Shown piece after piece: positions 35,703-49,950 of a stretch of 64,000 nucleotides of DNA. A program made the translations under genes and the position numbers. Source of the DNA: Trochalopteron elliotii (taxonomy: Eukaryota; Chordata; Aves; Passeriformes; Leiothrichidae). The notes beneath the pieces are model-generated. The model was not told where the DNA came from. It did no database searches and worked only from the letters and a program-made list of their open reading frames with translations. Position 1 is the first letter of the stretch; every line of letters starts with the position of its first letter. The stretch covers positions 1,390,301 through 1,454,300 of the forward strand of contig JANPWX010000081.1 of assembly GCA_024734555.1 (NCBI GenBank). Direction: 5' to 3'.

Positions 35703-35815
35703 AGTGATAGGACAACAGGGCACAGCTGCACAGTTGTGACTGTGGAAGTGCTACATTAACAGTCGGACTTGAGCATCTTAAAGGCCTTTTCCAACCTTAG
35801 CAATCCTATTGTTCC
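35703..35815 (+). mobile_element. CR1 fragment, sense, internally deleted
   Basis: GAGTGATAGGACAACAGGGC resembles the CR1 word for the end of ORF2 (GTGACAGGACAAGAGGGC). It is followed after a short gap by the 3' tail GGACTTGAGCATCTTAAAGG then CCTTTTCCAACC. The roughly 250 bp that normally separate them are missing. Confidence 0.65.
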
Positions 35816-38800
35816 AGGAAAACAACTCTGACAATCTCTTGAAATGGTGTGCAAGTTCAGGAGAACCTTGTTCAACACATGAGATAGACTTTCCTTGGTC
35901 CCTGTGTTGGTGGTCATTTGGTTTATGGAGAATGTGGGGGGCAATTAACTGTGTCTTTGTTATTTTTACACTCCATTTGTAAGGTTGTCTGAGCTTTTTT
36001 CAAGGTCTTTTCTTTTTTGAAGATGGTAACCATCACAAGGAATCTGGCTCTTATTTTCTGATGTTTGCTTCATCTCCTTTTCTAATGCAAGCTTGGTAGG
36101 CTAGTCAGATATCCATGGAATTTCTGACTGTGACTTAGGGAGGTTTGGTGAGTTGAAATTGCCTTCAGGCTAACATTAGGAATTTATACAGGGTGGGTAT
36201 CTGGAGCTTACATTAAGTGTTCTGTACAGATGGCAAAAGCAGTTGCTCCTAGAAATAAATGTGGGATTTTCTTGAAGTTAATGCTTGTTGAAAGTCAGGA
36301 GATTGAAATCTACTCATCCTCCACTCCCCTGTGCTGACACTGCTGGAGGTCAGCTGTCTGACATTGGCATCTTCATTGTACATGATAAACACCTTCCACA
36401 TGTGTCAGGACAAAACAAATTCCTAATACTGAGGAGATAAGCAGGTGAGTGCAGGGTACCTCATCTCATTGTGGAGTTGATGTAACTTATGCATAAAGCT
36501 AAATTCCAGCATGTGTTTGCTATTTCCTTGGCTGAGTGAGAACTCAACAATGAAAAACAAGCAAACAAACATGGTGATGAGTAGAAAAAGGAGCAATATG
36601 ACCCTTACAGTGGGTGGAGTCATGAATAAGTGAGGAGTCTTGATGGGCTAGAACTGAACAGGTTAGTCCAGATAATTCTTTTATGTAAGATTTAAAGGAT
36701 ATATTAATTTTTACTGAGGGCAAAATAGCAAATGCCTATACTTACACAGAATAGGGAAGAATGTTGATATTGGAAAAGAAGAAATAACTGTATTTGACTG
36801 AGCAGAAGGCATTGTTAATATTGCATTTTAACAGCTCTGAACTTATAGGAGTGGCATAAATAATGCTTTAAAGAAAAGCATTTTATGTGATATCCAGTTT
36901 CTTTTACTGCTAATACTTTTGTTCTTGAGATATTTGCTTAAATACAGCAGTGTAACAAATAACAGTTTGACTATTGCTTCCACTGTTTTATTAGAGGTTT
37001 GATAGTTTTTCCTTAAGAACAATTTCACCAAACTAGATTTGCCCTTTGATTGTCAAGGTTCTTCTGCTCACAACTAAATCAATAATTCTGACCAAAAAAG
37101 TAACACTTCAGATCTCATTTCAACAAAATAGGAAAATATGACTGTGATGTTTGGTTTTGCATATGTAATTTAAGAGAGAAAAGTCCGAACAGATAGTCAG
37201 GTTGCATTATTATGCATTGCTCATAGTAAAAAACATCATTTCTGTTTTGTTAAAGAGTAGGCAGTATTTTTTTCTGTTTTACACTATGCTTCTAACTTCA
37301 TCCATCTTAGAAAAAGTCCAAAAAACATGCAACAGAATGGAAGATGTGGCTTTCCACCTGTCTGTTTAGCAAATGCAGAAGGAGAAAATAAAATTAATTC
37401 CATATAATAGATATTTAAGTCAAGGATTGATCGTTTTCTTCACAATGCTACAAAAAATGGAAGACAATGGCAAAGAACTAAAATGACTTTCACTCATTTT
37501 CAAAACAGGGGCTTTTAATTATTTCAATTTTTTTTTTTTTTTTTTGCTTCTTCTCACAGAATTCAAAACAACCAAGTTGTATTGCTAGTAATAATATGGG
37601 CCACCTGCTTGGCCATTTAAGTTTGCTCCTAGTATCTAATATTGTATTTTGAATCTGCCCTGCAAGTGCTTACCTCTCTGTATATAAGCTCTCTGTGAAC
37701 ATCAAATTCAGTTTATGCATCTAGGTTCGAAAAAGCTGCATGTCTGTTGTTTCTTTTTTTAAGTCTCCCTGTTCTCAGGACAGAAAGCAATTTCACTTAT
37801 GTTAAAATATAGCTAAGATTTGAGTCCATTGTACAGGGATAGGTGTTTAATATGGTTTTAGAGGCTCCAGGAGCATTTCCAAGACACTTCCAAGGGAATG
37901 ACATATCGACACTAGATCTGGAGGAGGCTGAATGTGGGATACATTTGGGTAAGCCACATGCCACTACTCACCCACTCTAAGGTAAATAAAATGAGCTTTT
38001 TGTGGCTTTTAAGCTATACAATTTTCTAGGCTCCATCAGGCAGACTGACAGCTACAGTAGGAGTTTAGATGTTGCACACAGATGTATGAATGTGAGTGGA
38101 TGACAGAACTGAAATGTCTTAAACTGCATTCCAAACTAAATTAACTTCATTTGTGTGTTTCCATCACATACATTGAAATGCAGTGGCTGATATGAAAGTC
38201 AAGGGACATATCTCTATATTTAGTGCTATGACATGAGGCTGGCATTTTAAAATATTAAACTTATTTGATGAATTTATAATGTAAGAAAGTAATGGAATTG
38301 AATTAATTTATGATCATAATTTTTCTGAAATGCAAATCTAAAATAGTGATTGAGGCTCACAAAATTTATCGGACTGACTTAAAAGCCATCAGTTCATCAA
38401 GTAAGTCTTTTAGTAATTAGCTTAGAATTTCCAAGGTTTCTGACCAGAAAATATTACAAATCATCCTTTAGAAAAGGGAAAAAAAGGCAGCAGCTATGAG
38501 TCTTTAGTCAGGCTCCCAGAAGTACCAAATATTAGATGATCTCTGGTGAAGTTTTGCATGACTTTTCCAGAAGGGTTCAGTCTGAAAAGGGGGTGTGTGC
38601 CATGACCCAGAAAGGTTACTCATACAGTAGAGACACTGTAGACAACTTGTTTACTGACTACTTTCTGCTACCACTGTGGTTAGAGCAAATAAGTTTGGGA
38701 AGAAGGTGCTGTGTTTTCAGGATGTTCTTGGACCAATTCCATTAACATCTACTTCCCACAGCAATTAGACTATTTCCCCCAAGCTAAGACTGAGCTAAAG

Positions 38801-40334
38801 CAGTCCTAGCAGCAGTGAGAGGTTCTTTCATGGTCCTCGTTCTGACCCTTTCTTCTCTCTCCTCTTCCTTCACAAAGCAGAGACAGACACCCAATATTCC
38901 CAATAATGAAGAAGAGGTTGTGTAGCTCCCAGCATAAAGAAAAAAAAAAAAGAAAAGCTGGGATATCATCTTTATCTGATATAGAAAGAAAGGAGAAACA
39001 TCTTTACCACAAGTCTTCAAACTGAGGCTTAATTATTTGTCTAGGGGTTGTTTGTGTGTGCTACAGAAAATTGAGTAAATTTAAGAGGATGTCATGGTGA
39101 GAAAAAATTAAAAAATGGTTGGAGGTTTTTTTTTTTTATTTTATACCTGTGAAGAGAAGTGTTCAGAAAAATTCCAATGGAAATCAGGTGGACATTTGGT
39201 AACTTGATATAACAAAATCAATGAAGGAGAAAATAATGGTAAGGTTAGCAGTGAAAAATAAGTAGACTGCAATTAAATAGAATTTAATTAATAAATTAAT
39301 TAATTTCATTTAATTTCCTTTTTCTGATATGTCCAACAGATTCTTTTTATTTTTGGCCAACCTGTAAATAATTTTATAGGAATTCTGTCTGCTAGTCAAA
39401 GCACAAGTAAGAGAGTATGGAGGGAACTGGAGGAAAAAATACTGATACTGATGTTAATGAAATATTGCCTAGGAAATGCAGGGCATGAAAGAAGCAAGTT
39501 AGTTGCTGAGTCTGGCAATGTCAAAATAGCAGGGTTTTCAAAGGATTGCTGATGCACAGGATTCAATAGTTCAGTGTGAAGAGAGTAGAGTACTTGGAGA
39601 AGTCATATGAGATCTCAAAGTGACTCCAGATTTGATGTGCTAGAAGTAATAAAATGATGTCTTGTAACATCTAAATCATTTGGATTAAAATATTTCACTT
39701 CCTTGTTCTATTATCATAAAATCAGAGCTCACATGTAGGCAGGAGGTAAATAAAGACCCATGCTTGCAAAGATTCCAGTCCATAATGAATTATTTCTTCA
39801 GTTCCAATGATGTCCATAGAATGACTAAAGAGTAACTCTTTTTTAGTAAATATATCCCAAATTGATGGTAGTCTGAAAAAAAAAATTGCTTTAGATTTTT
39901 AATGTCTTCTTTTAAAGCTTACAGGCAGACTTAACAGAGAACTTATTTGTAACACTGAAAATAAAATTGTTCAGATATTCTCATTATAGAGAGAAACTAA
40001 TGAAATTTGCATATTTGGTGCATGTTTAGTGTTATCATCTGTCAAAGTAATATAGCCTGGTGGTGTTAATTTCAAAGGTGATGACAGTGACCAAACAAAT
40101 CTTGTGGTATTTAATTACAAGAGCTGAGAAAACTATCAAAGGTCAAGGATGTCTCTGTAATCTTCATTCAGCTGTTTAATGTGGTAAGCATCATGATATA
40201 GCATTTGAGTGCTAAATTTGGACTTCATTTAGAAAATTAATCAAGATTAGACAGTGAGAAGGGCTCCTATTTTCACCTATTTCAAGACCTAGTTTGGGTA
40301 TGTAAATACACACTCTAATACAATACACACATAA

Positions 40335-40351
40335 ACACACACACACACACA
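40335..40351. repeat. (AC)n short microsatellite
   Basis: About eight AC units, with looser CA repeats just to the left. Confidence 0.85.
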
Positions 40352-40470
40352 TCCATGTTTCTCAACTATGCTCAGCATACGTATAAATTTGAATATGCAT
40401 ATATGTGGAGTATTTGAAGATATATCTCTTTATGTAAAAAATATCTCTTTATATCTCTGTATGTAAAAAC

Positions 40471-40960
40471 AGAATCACAGGGGTTGGAAGGAAACTTAAA
40501 GACTATCTATTTCCAACCCTTTGCCTTGGGCAGGGACACCTTTCACCAGACCAGGTTGCTCAAAGCCCCATCCAGCCTGGTCTTCAACACTTCCAGGGAT
40601 GGGGCATCCTCAGCTTCTTTGGGTGACCTGTGCCAGTGCCTCACTCCCCCCTGGATAAAGAATTTCATTCTAACACCTAGACCAGACCTACCCTCTTTTA
40701 GCTTAAAATCATTCCTCCTTGTCATAACACTATCAGCCCATGGGAAAAAAAAAAATCACTCTCCATCTTTTTTGAAGTTCCCTTAAAGGAGACTGGAAAT
40801 TCTCCTCATAGTCTTCTCATTCCCAGGCTGAACTAACAAAGCTCTCTCAGCCTATTCATAGCACATGTGCCACAGATCAGCTTCATGGCCTTCCTCTGGA
40901 CCCTCTCCTGCCTTCTCCAACCTTTCACATTTTTCTTTTGCTGGAGGCCCCAGGCACACA
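40471..40960 (-). mobile_element. CR1 LINE, 5'-truncated, antisense
   Basis: The left end is the 3' tail (AGAATCACAGGGGTTGGAAG). The minus strand reads DFKLKEGRSGLGVRMKF and DAPSLEVLKTRLDGALSN near the tail and QERVQRKAMKLI on the right, all diverged CR1 ORF2 words. The 3' UTR starting GGGACACCTTTCACCAGACC marks a subfamily distinct from those at 27.4 and 33.2 kb. Confidence 0.9.
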
Positions 40961-43900
40961 TGTGTCTGTAGATGCAGGAAATAATAGAATTAATGACTTT
41001 CAGGTTCAGGTTCACAGCTATTCTCAATCTAGATACCATGAACATAACTCTTACATGTTTCAAATGGCAGTCAGTAACTCCCAGCTGTGGCATGTTATTA
41101 AATGAAGAGCACATAGTCAAATACACCCTTATGGTGGTTGATAATGAGTAATGACACTCACAGGCAGTTTCTCTATGTGTGACATTATATCTACTAAAAT
41201 AGCTAATGTTCATGTTATCTTTAGTGTTGTTCAAAGTATAACTTTGTAGTATGTAAAATACCATATTAATATGGTACTTTACAGACAAAAGTTTAATCAA
41301 ATGCATTCAAATTTGTGTGCTCATTATCAGTGGTGCATACTAAAATTAGTTGTGCTAGTAGCATCCTTGCTTTTGGCTACAGTTTCCTTATACTGTTTCT
41401 CTGTTTGTGGATCCTTGGAAAAAGGCAAGGCTTAATAAAAATTAAATTTATTTCAGCATAACATTTTATATTGAGGAAAAGGAACAATAGAAGCCCTGAT
41501 CTCATCTTTTAATGAAAGTATGCTTCCAGAATCCCTTTCCTCTCAATGCTGAGGAAAGAAGGATAAGGTGCATAGACCTTCAGGCCTTTTTGTCTCTTCA
41601 GCAGCAGAACAGAGCAGGTTCTCAGCCTCAGAAAGCCCCAGATCTTTCTACCAGAATACAGGCAAGGCATATGGGTGCTACACTGTCCTGCAGTATGATT
41701 CTGCATAATGCTAATAACCAAGTGTAAAAACCAAAAGATGATGCTTGTAAACCAGCATCTTTGCTTAATTTGCTTCAGGACCCCTGGATGGCAACGTTCC
41801 AGGACTGACAGGCATTGGATTTGTTACTATGCTCAGCTGAGCTGGAAAAGAGTATAGTGAGAATGAGCATTTAAACTAATACTGAAAAAAAAAAAATGCT
41901 TTAACTGAACCACTGTTCTTGCTTCAAGGTATCTGAATCTCATTTGCTTTAGGAGCAGTATTTTCCCCAACAAGTAAGGGCTTACACTGCTACCAAAGTG
42001 CAGAAAATACAAATACTTTTCAGCAGAAAATTCTTCTCTCTCAAAGTGTCTGAGTTTTCGACTGAGATTCTGCCTTCTCACTGGAAAATGGCTGATAACT
42101 CCAGTGGGACCTGGATTTGCAGTTATCCATTTGTATTAAAAGCTTCACAGCTGTTAAAAACAACAAACACATTCTTTCCTTCTATCAAAATAATGTGTTT
42201 TCATTTGAGGTAAAATTCAAGAGTTGCTGGAAATGTCCTTCATAGCTACTTAGAGCATAAACTTGAATGTGAGTCCTCACAGCACTCACTGAGTACTCAG
42301 TTCAGCAACTGGAATGCTGGAATTGTGTCTACATTACTTACCCATGGAGTAAGTTTTTCAGCTGCTCATGCAGTCATTCCAAGTACATGTCGTTTAATGG
42401 TCACTTTCATTCAGTCAAGGTTTATTTGAGAGGAGTTAATCTAAGGATCAAACATTTCAGTTAACTCTGCAGTGAAAAAACTAGCTCTTTAAGAATTGTT
42501 TGGCCTAGATTTTCAGGTTGGGCGGAAGAAGGAAAAATATTTTCCCTAGGAGATTGCAGTCAAATATTCTAGTTTGAAAGGTGAAAGTTTAATGAAAAAC
42601 TTGGGTAGTGAAGTGATAAAACTATATACAAGTTTATAAGAAAATGAAATCCTTTGTATTCAGTTCAGGATATGCAGTAAGTAAAACCAGGACCTGCATA
42701 CTGAGCAGTAAGATAGGAAGAAAGATGAGATCAGAGAACATTTACTGGGGCTTGCACATCCAGGGTACCAAATCTGAAAAGAAAGTGGCTGAGTGGAGGA
42801 AAGACTGGGGAAAAAGAAGTGTTCTCATGCTATTTAAAGATAACATTGTAATATAGGCACACAGGGATGGCAGGTGGCAGGATTAAGGAACCTTTAATTA
42901 CTGCATTCCTTTACATCTAGGTTTTTTACTTCACATTTTTTGTTCAGGTATTTAAAATATACAGATTACATGGCAGCAGAGTTATATGATTTTAATTTCA
43001 ATGGGGTGTGTATACCTCGTTAAAATTAAAATATTATCTCCCACTCTTCTGTCCTATGAATTTTGCCCCAGGCTCTGTAGCACTATAGGTAGAAAAGTTA
43101 TTGATAAATTGTATGGCTTTACTGCTATGCAAAATTATATTGAAACCTTGTCCTTGTTAAAAAAAATCTCTAAGATGGCAGTGAGATTTATTAGGGACAC
43201 ACACAGCTTTCTCATTTTTAGGGTGTACCATTCTTAGTTTCCCAGGTAAGGAATGAGAGGGCCAAGTCCCGCAGGCAGGCAGAGCTGGTGCTGGAGGGGA
43301 CACTGAGTGTGTGTTCAATCTCCCTGCTGCAGAGCACTTGCTGCTACATGCCAAAATACCCTCTCCCCAAAAGATTTCCTTCACAGTGGCACTGCTTTTA
43401 TTCTTGGTAAGTGACAGTTCCTTTTTCTGCTATGGCAATGTTGTATTGATCCATTCATCACTTGAAGTGAGAAGAAGAATGGCCTCAAACAATGTGAGAT
43501 CTACTGGGCTGTTATGATACACTGACAGTAAATACTCCACTTGTGCTTATTGAAATTGCTAATTTTTCCATTTGGCTCTCAAGTGCTGAAGCCAAAACAG
43601 CATGCAGACTCTTTATGGGGCTCAGGAACACCCTCTCAAACTCAAGCCTGTTCATTATTCAAGAGGTGTTATGTTAGAACAGTTGTCTGGCCTGAAATAT
43701 TTTCTACTGCTTTTGAAAAGAATGTTCAGCTTTTCCACTACAAATAGTTCTCCTTGTCATAGCAGATTTGTGCTTATTTTTTTGTGGGAACTTTATTTAG
43801 GGAATCATTCAAAATCACAGAGGTCCCAGCATTAAACCTGTTGGTTGCAGGAAGTGTTCAATAGGGAATGAATGAAAAGAAGGACTCTGTTAACCTCTCA

Positions 43901-45679
43901 TATTGCTCACCAGAGAGAAAGTACCTAGTTGTTAATTAGGGCAATAAACTGACAGTGTATGCAATAATGTGCAATTTGTTAGAGTGGTACTTTTAAGCTG
44001 TGCTTTCCTATTCTTTATGAGAAAAATACACTCACACATATTCAAACCTTGTGGGTGTTTAGCACATGAGGAAAATCAGCAAAGGCCAAATGAAATTAAA
44101 TCAGCTAAAATAGAAGGGTTTGGATTAATGTGTTTATAGTCCAAATAATGTGATCAACAAGATTAATTAGTAAATGCCATTTCTGTGGACATGATATGGT
44201 CTGAAGACATGAATTTTGCCAGCTTTAATGACATTTACATTGTGTCAGTGAAAGAGAGAAGATGCAATTGCATATGAGGAAAATATAGTATGACCCAGAT
44301 TTTCTGGAAGGTGTTCTTCAAGCACTGAGATCAGTCCCTCAATCCCATCAGGGCAGAACAGGCATGGCTGGCTGACAGATGAGATAAGGTGAGCTGGACA
44401 GTGGGTTCCTGCTATATCTCATACAAGAGACTTGGCAAAAAGTGATTTACATAGGACAGTGGCTGTTGTCTTATGTGGGATATGGAGGGTATCCAACAAT
44501 GTATGTCTTCCCTCTACAGTGAATAAATATGTGGATGAGGCTCTGTAGCAGACTGCAGTGTAATGTTTGTGTATGACACAGACCAGCAGATACTGCATTA
44601 AACCCCTAACTCTGCGAAACTACAGCAAATCCTACTGTCAGTCTTTCTTCTCAGTCTCATTCAAATGGTGGCTTTAAATGAGCAATCTGCTTGTGTTTCA
44701 GCCCTTTGCTGCCACTGAGAATCTCATTGACATGCAGTACTTACTTTGACCCTCATGTTTTGCTCCTTGGTGTTTAGAAAATGCACCAAAGAAATTTAAT
44801 TTGAGTGACAGAATATCTATTATAGACTCTCAGCAGTGAAGAGTGCTAAAGGGGAAGTAATGTTTTTGAGTGAACAGCTACATGATTAATAGAGTTTTGA
44901 GCATTTTACATGAACCAGTATCTAGCTCTTTCTGGCTCTTCAGCAGTTCTATTTGGAAGACTTGTGAGAGTCAAAGTTATGTTTCCTGAAGCAATGTATA
45001 ACAAATTTGAGATTTTGTAAGTTATAAAGCAGAAATGATATATCTTTGTATAAATCTGAATCATATAGAGAATGGTATTTCTTTAAAGTGTACAAATACT
45101 CACTGAGAATTGTAGGATGATTTTGATTTTCTGTTGCCAGAAAATAAAAAGAATAAAATATTTAGTGTAAATAAATAAAATATAGCATAAGGCACTCAAT
45201 AATTGTTAGATAAAAATTGACAAGGAAGTAATTTCCATGTGTTTAGAGTAAATTTGGGTCTCAATATAGATAACAATCGCAATCAAATTTGGGTGATTTG
45301 CTCATTGTGTAATACACTGAGCATTTTTGCAGCTTATTTTTCTAAACTCTTTTAAAATGCATAAGGGTGTATTTATTTCAGTCATTTCAGCTTCTTTAGT
45401 TGGCAAATTACCACTTCACTTAAAAGTTAGAGGTTGACATGCAGAGCATGTCAAAAAGCTTTATGATCCTAATGAGGTCATGAACTTTAAATTAATTAGT
45501 GCATTTAAAAAAGAAACGGAACTGGAAATTATGCAAAAAATAATCTCCATCTTGTTCAAAATGAGTCAAACCTCCAAAGATCACAATTAAATAAGGATAT
45601 CATGATTCACATTATTTATATTTACTTAAAATTTCTGTGTTTACCACTGCATCCCTACACAATTTAGTTTTAGGTAGCT

Positions 45680-45760
45680 CTGTGAGGAGCAGAGAGTTGG
45701 ACTCAAACGTTATGTGTCCACTCCAATTTGAGATAATCCATGATTCTGTGATCACTGTGG
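45680..45760 (+). mobile_element. Possible CR1 3'-tail scrap, sense
   Basis: GAGTTGGACTCAAACGTTAT, then CCACTCCAATTTGAGATAAT and CATGATTCTGTGAT follow the CR1 tail GGACTCGATGATC...CTTCCAACTCGAGATATTCTATGATTCT with many changes. Old and doubtful. Confidence 0.5.
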
Positions 45761-47449
45761 AATTTTGATCTATACTATAGTCTTGAAGATACATATTTCT
45801 CTACAGAGACAATGAAAATGATGCCTCCCCTATGGAAACTTTTACAATTTAGAGAGCAGGCAGTATGGACAGGCATGGTTATTTTCTCTCATTCTGACAG
45901 GTGAGCTTCTTGATAAGAATAAATGGCTTCAACTGGAGAGCTGCCCAACATTTTCATGAAGTAACATAATGTGTTTCCAGTTCTCTACGGTATGTATAAG
46001 AAAGGAGGAAGAGGGGGATATATATGTTTAGGATTTTCTCTAGAATGTGTATGTTCTTAATACACAGTGAAATAGGGGCAATTGAAAGTATTCTCTTCTA
46101 GCCCATAGGCCACTAGTTCTTTATTATGTAGTACCATCAGTGAAGAAAGTTCAAGTGGATTGACACAGTTAGAGGTCACTGCTTTATCTAGTTGTAAGAT
46201 TTTGAGCTTTAGGAAATGTAAAAACATTTAACTTAGTCATGCCTTCAAAGTATTTTTAATTTCAGTAAAGAAAACAAAACAAAAATATCTGGCTAAACAT
46301 AGTAAAATATTGTGAAAACCAGTCTGATCATTTATACAATTCTATTTTGAATCCAAATAAAATCAAGAATGCAATATATTAAGTGTAAAGAAGTGTAGTA
46401 TAAAAACAGCTATTTAACCATAGTGTGATCCATATTTTTCTGCTTTCCTTTATTGTGCAGACACTATTGTAGCTGTCACTATTATAAACTCAAAACACTA
46501 GCAGATAAGCATCTTGCCGTTACCTGAAAATTTTGTTTTAGCTTGAAAAGTTTAAGTGTGTAGTCAAGTCTATAAATATGTAGCTACTTTATTATTATAT
46601 ATGCATTTTTTAAAAATGAGGAAATATTAGGAGTTCAGTTGAAATACTTGCACCACTGCATCAGTTATGCCATGTCCAGCAGAGGTAACTGATGAACTAA
46701 ATCACACCCAGGATGATATGAGATAAGGTTGAGAACTTTGATAGAAAACAAGGAGAGACAACCCTACTGTGTTAGCACTGCACATTTGCTTAAACGTTTC
46801 ATTCCCTTCTCTGGCCATTACAGATCTCCTTTTTGTGGAGAAAATATACAACTATTCCCGGCAGATTTATGCAAGTGAGACATTTGACAGATGATAAATT
46901 GGATAGTTGTAAACAGTGATTTTAATTTTCGTAATGTAAGCCTATTCCAAAATGTAGCTATTTAATCCCATTGTATATGCATTAAAATTTCTAGAACAGA
47001 GAGTGCTTCACAGGCGCAGGATGAGGAACTCTGCCCAGGAATGCAGTGACTGAAAAGGTCTATGTAGTCATTTTAAATAATGCTCAGACTTGCACTCATG
47101 TTTTATTTCTGTATCTATTATCCCTAATATGTGACAGAGGACAGGACCATCAAGTAGGATGGCTCAGTGAAAGGCAGGATGAGGTTTTGTGGCAAGCAAG
47201 TTGAGCAACGTGCACTCAGGCTAGAAAAAATGATTGGTTTATGGCCAGTATAGTCAGAGCCTTTTACTTATTGGTTTGGTCAATTGTTCATTTGCTGGAA
47301 CATTTAAACTGGATAAAATTATCTTTGTAAAATACATCCTGCAATACACCTCAAACAGAAGTTACAGTCCAGTGCTAAAATGATACATTTCATAGTGTAC
47401 TTCATATAGGTGATTAAACTATAGGGTTATAGTATGACTTCTTTAGATG

Positions 47450-47450
<1 letters not shown>

Positions 47451-47477
<27 letters not shown>
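47451..47477. repeat. A homopolymer (27 nt)
   Basis: Uninterrupted run of 27 adenines. The upstream sequence has no recognisable processed gene and no clear AATAAA signal at the expected distance. Confidence 0.95.
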
Positions 47478-47480
<3 letters not shown>

Positions 47481-49378
47481 ATTGGCAATGGCGCTTTAAT
47501 TCATCAGGATGCACCTTAATATTATTATTTGGAAGTAGATCCCTCCCTGGGAAGGATCCTAAAATAGTTGTCTGGGAATCTTAACAAGAGGCCTTAATAG
47601 ACCTGAAGAAAATAACGAGCCTAGTGCTGTGTAATGCTGTGAAATAGTTGGGGTTTGTATTTTTTGTGTTCGTATCTGACCCATAGCCTTACTATTCATT
47701 CATGATGATTCATTCTTCACTGTTCTTTCATTCAATTATTTTTTGTATACTATAGTGAAAGACAACATGATGTGTGTATGACAACATGTAAATGTCCAGT
47801 CATACAAGATGAAAAAAGAAAAAGAACTTACGAACAGCAAAAAAAAAAAGGTTCCAAAGAATTCCAGGACATAGGATATACTTCTTTTCATTCTTTGAAG
47901 AACTACAGGAATTCTAAGACAGATCATTGTAAATGTTTATCAGATTTTGAATTTATAATCATTTGTCTTGTGTTGTATGTTAGTTTGATGGTTACGTATT
48001 TTATACTATACATGAAAAGACAAAACTGCACGGGTGATTTTGGCAAGATGCTTCACTGAAGTTAATGGACAGCCAAGGTGGCCTGTGAATTTTTGAAATT
48101 AAACAAATGTTGTAAATAGGATGAATGAGGTTGATTTACTGTGATTTTATCTGAAAATGAGCTTTATTTCTTCTGCATGAGAGAGTATGTGTGAGGGACA
48201 AAAATAATGTGAAACCAGTTAATAAATCTTATGTATGCATGTAGATAAGATTGGATTGTGAAGAACATTGTAGATTACGAACTGTGTAACTACCATGAAC
48301 CCATTTAAGTCTTGGAAAGTAAGAAAAGGAGCATATGAATAAGGGGAACAAGACCATGTTGTCCGTAAGTATTTTATTTTTGTCAGAGTATCACAAGAAT
48401 TCATGACAGAGAAATGTTCAGACAACATTTATGCATTGATTAAGTTTATTGGCTTTGGTCTGGTATTTAATGAACTGCCAGAAAAATTCATTGCTTAGCA
48501 TACACAAGCAACATGAATATTATCTATTCATCTTGCTAACATAGACAAAGCAAATGCTAATGTTCTTGGAGTCAGCAAACTAAAAAAACTGAGGTGTTTT
48601 AGTATATTTATACAGTGCTTGTGGATTCATGTATGTGCACATAAAAGTCAAGATAAGTTTGGGCTATCATGATGCATTAATAAAGACAAATACTCTCCTT
48701 GAGGAATTTTCTCCTACTATTATCATATTTCTCATTATAAAAGCTCAAAAATTGTAGTTGAAATTTTAACTTCAAATATAAATAATATAATTTTTAAAAA
48801 TCATGGTATGCACTATGCAACACAGTACTTGTGTTACACCATACCCTTTAAACATTATTTTCATGATTCCCTTGCAAGGTCAGAATGATAAGCTTTCCAC
48901 ATCATTTCCTATTACAGTTTTTGAAATTGTGATCGATTGCATCTCCTTGTTGAAACTGGATTCTTCTGACACAGGAATTAATGATTTAATTTCAGTGACA
49001 AAAGAAGGGGCACCCATCCAAGTCTTGAAGCATCAGGCACGTGAGTTATAAGGGCAAAAATTAAATAAAATAGCATATTATCCTTTCTCATCCAGGAGAG
49101 CTGAATTTCTTCCTTGATACTGAAGTACCCCTAAAAAGATAAAATCATGTATCATGGAAATTAGTGCATATGATATCCTAAAAACAAGCAGTTAATGTTA
49201 GGCTTCATTTTTTCTTGCAGTTACATTTATAAACTGCTAACATGGAGCTGTTTGCAAGAAAAAGATCCTAATCCACTGTAACTAATCCCTGTGGGAGCTG
49301 CTGTGTTACACCAAGCACTTGTCTCATAATGGCAACCTTGATCTCAAGAGTACAGGACATAAAAAGGAAATAGGTAAA

Positions 49379-49860
49379 GGTGCTTCCTGACGTTCAGACT
49401 GAACTTTCACTGTTTCTTTTCCTGTGACTGGGCATCACTGATAAAAGCCAGGCTCCACCTTGTTCTCACCCTTTCTTCAGGTGTCTGTATGTATCAGTGA
49501 GATCCCCTGAGACTTTTCTTCTGGCTAGAAAGTCCCAGCTGTCTTTGCCTTTCCTTACATGAGGAGGTGCTCCAGTCTCTTAATCAATTTAGTGTCCCTT
49601 CCAGTGTGTCCCTGTCCCTCTCGACCTGGGGAAGGCAGGGCTGGACACTGCTACAGGTGTGGCACCACCTCCATCTGCTGGCAAAGCTCCATCTCATGCA
49701 CTCAAGGGTATCGTTGGCCTGTTTTTCTGCAAGGGCACATTGCTGGCTCATGTTCAAATTGATGTTCCCCAGGACTCTCAGGTCCTTTGCCCCAAAGCTG
49801 CTGGGTGTCTCCCAGCACAATTTTGTACCCCGCGTTGCTCCTTCCCAGGTGTAGGGCTTA
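49379..49860 (-). mobile_element. CR1 LINE internal fragment, antisense, lacking its 3' tail
   Basis: The minus strand reads [20 protein letters not shown] and [17 protein letters not shown], matching CR1 ORF2 ([36 protein letters not shown]). The left part, TTCCTGACGTTCAGACTGAA, is the CR1 region normally followed by about 150 bp of tail, but upstream of 49379 the similarity stops. Such a 3' deletion is unusual for target-primed LINEs. Confidence 0.85.
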
Positions 49861-49871
49861 TCCTTGTTGAG

Positions 49872-49950
49872 CTAGATAATTTAGATAGACCTGATATGAA
49901 TAATATTATTATGATATGAACTAGATAATAGACCTGATATGAATAATAAG
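49872..49950. repeat. 49-bp direct duplication
   Basis: Unit 1 (49872-49920) starts CTAGATAATTTAGATAGACC. Unit 2 (49921-49950) starts CTAGATAATAGACCTGATAT and keeps the GACCTGATATGAATAATA core, with a few bases missing. It directly borders the CR1 fragment's right edge. Confidence 0.85.

Larger units (their letters stand above)
34250..40470. other. IL1RAPL1 intron 3, mostly featureless
   Basis: Apart from the GGAA tract and the small CR1 scrap at 35.7 kb, this holds an A/C-rich stretch at 35343-35440, short T/A runs (37529, 38940), TTAAT-rich DNA at 39270-39320 and a short AC run at 40335-40351. No gene was recognised. Confidence 0.5.
41000..49370. other. IL1RAPL1 intron 3, mostly featureless
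   Basis: More than 8 kb of AT-rich sequence with no recognised gene. It holds an A27 run (47451-47477), a weak CR1 scrap at 45.68 kb and a 95-codon open frame at 47772-48059 rejected as coding. Confidence 0.5.

Noticed and set aside
40833..41306. 157-codon minus frame
   Set aside because: Its C-terminal end is CR1 reverse-transcriptase debris and the rest is random AT-rich intron.
47000..47477. Processed pseudogene ending in the A27 run
   Set aside because: No recognisable coding text or polyadenylation signal upstream, and retrocopies are rare in birds.
47772..48059. 95-codon + frame with a hydrophobic stretch, considered as a small membrane protein
   Set aside because: Lies in AT-rich intron, no recognisable homology, and its size is within what chance allows over 64 kb; no good splice sites or promoter noted.
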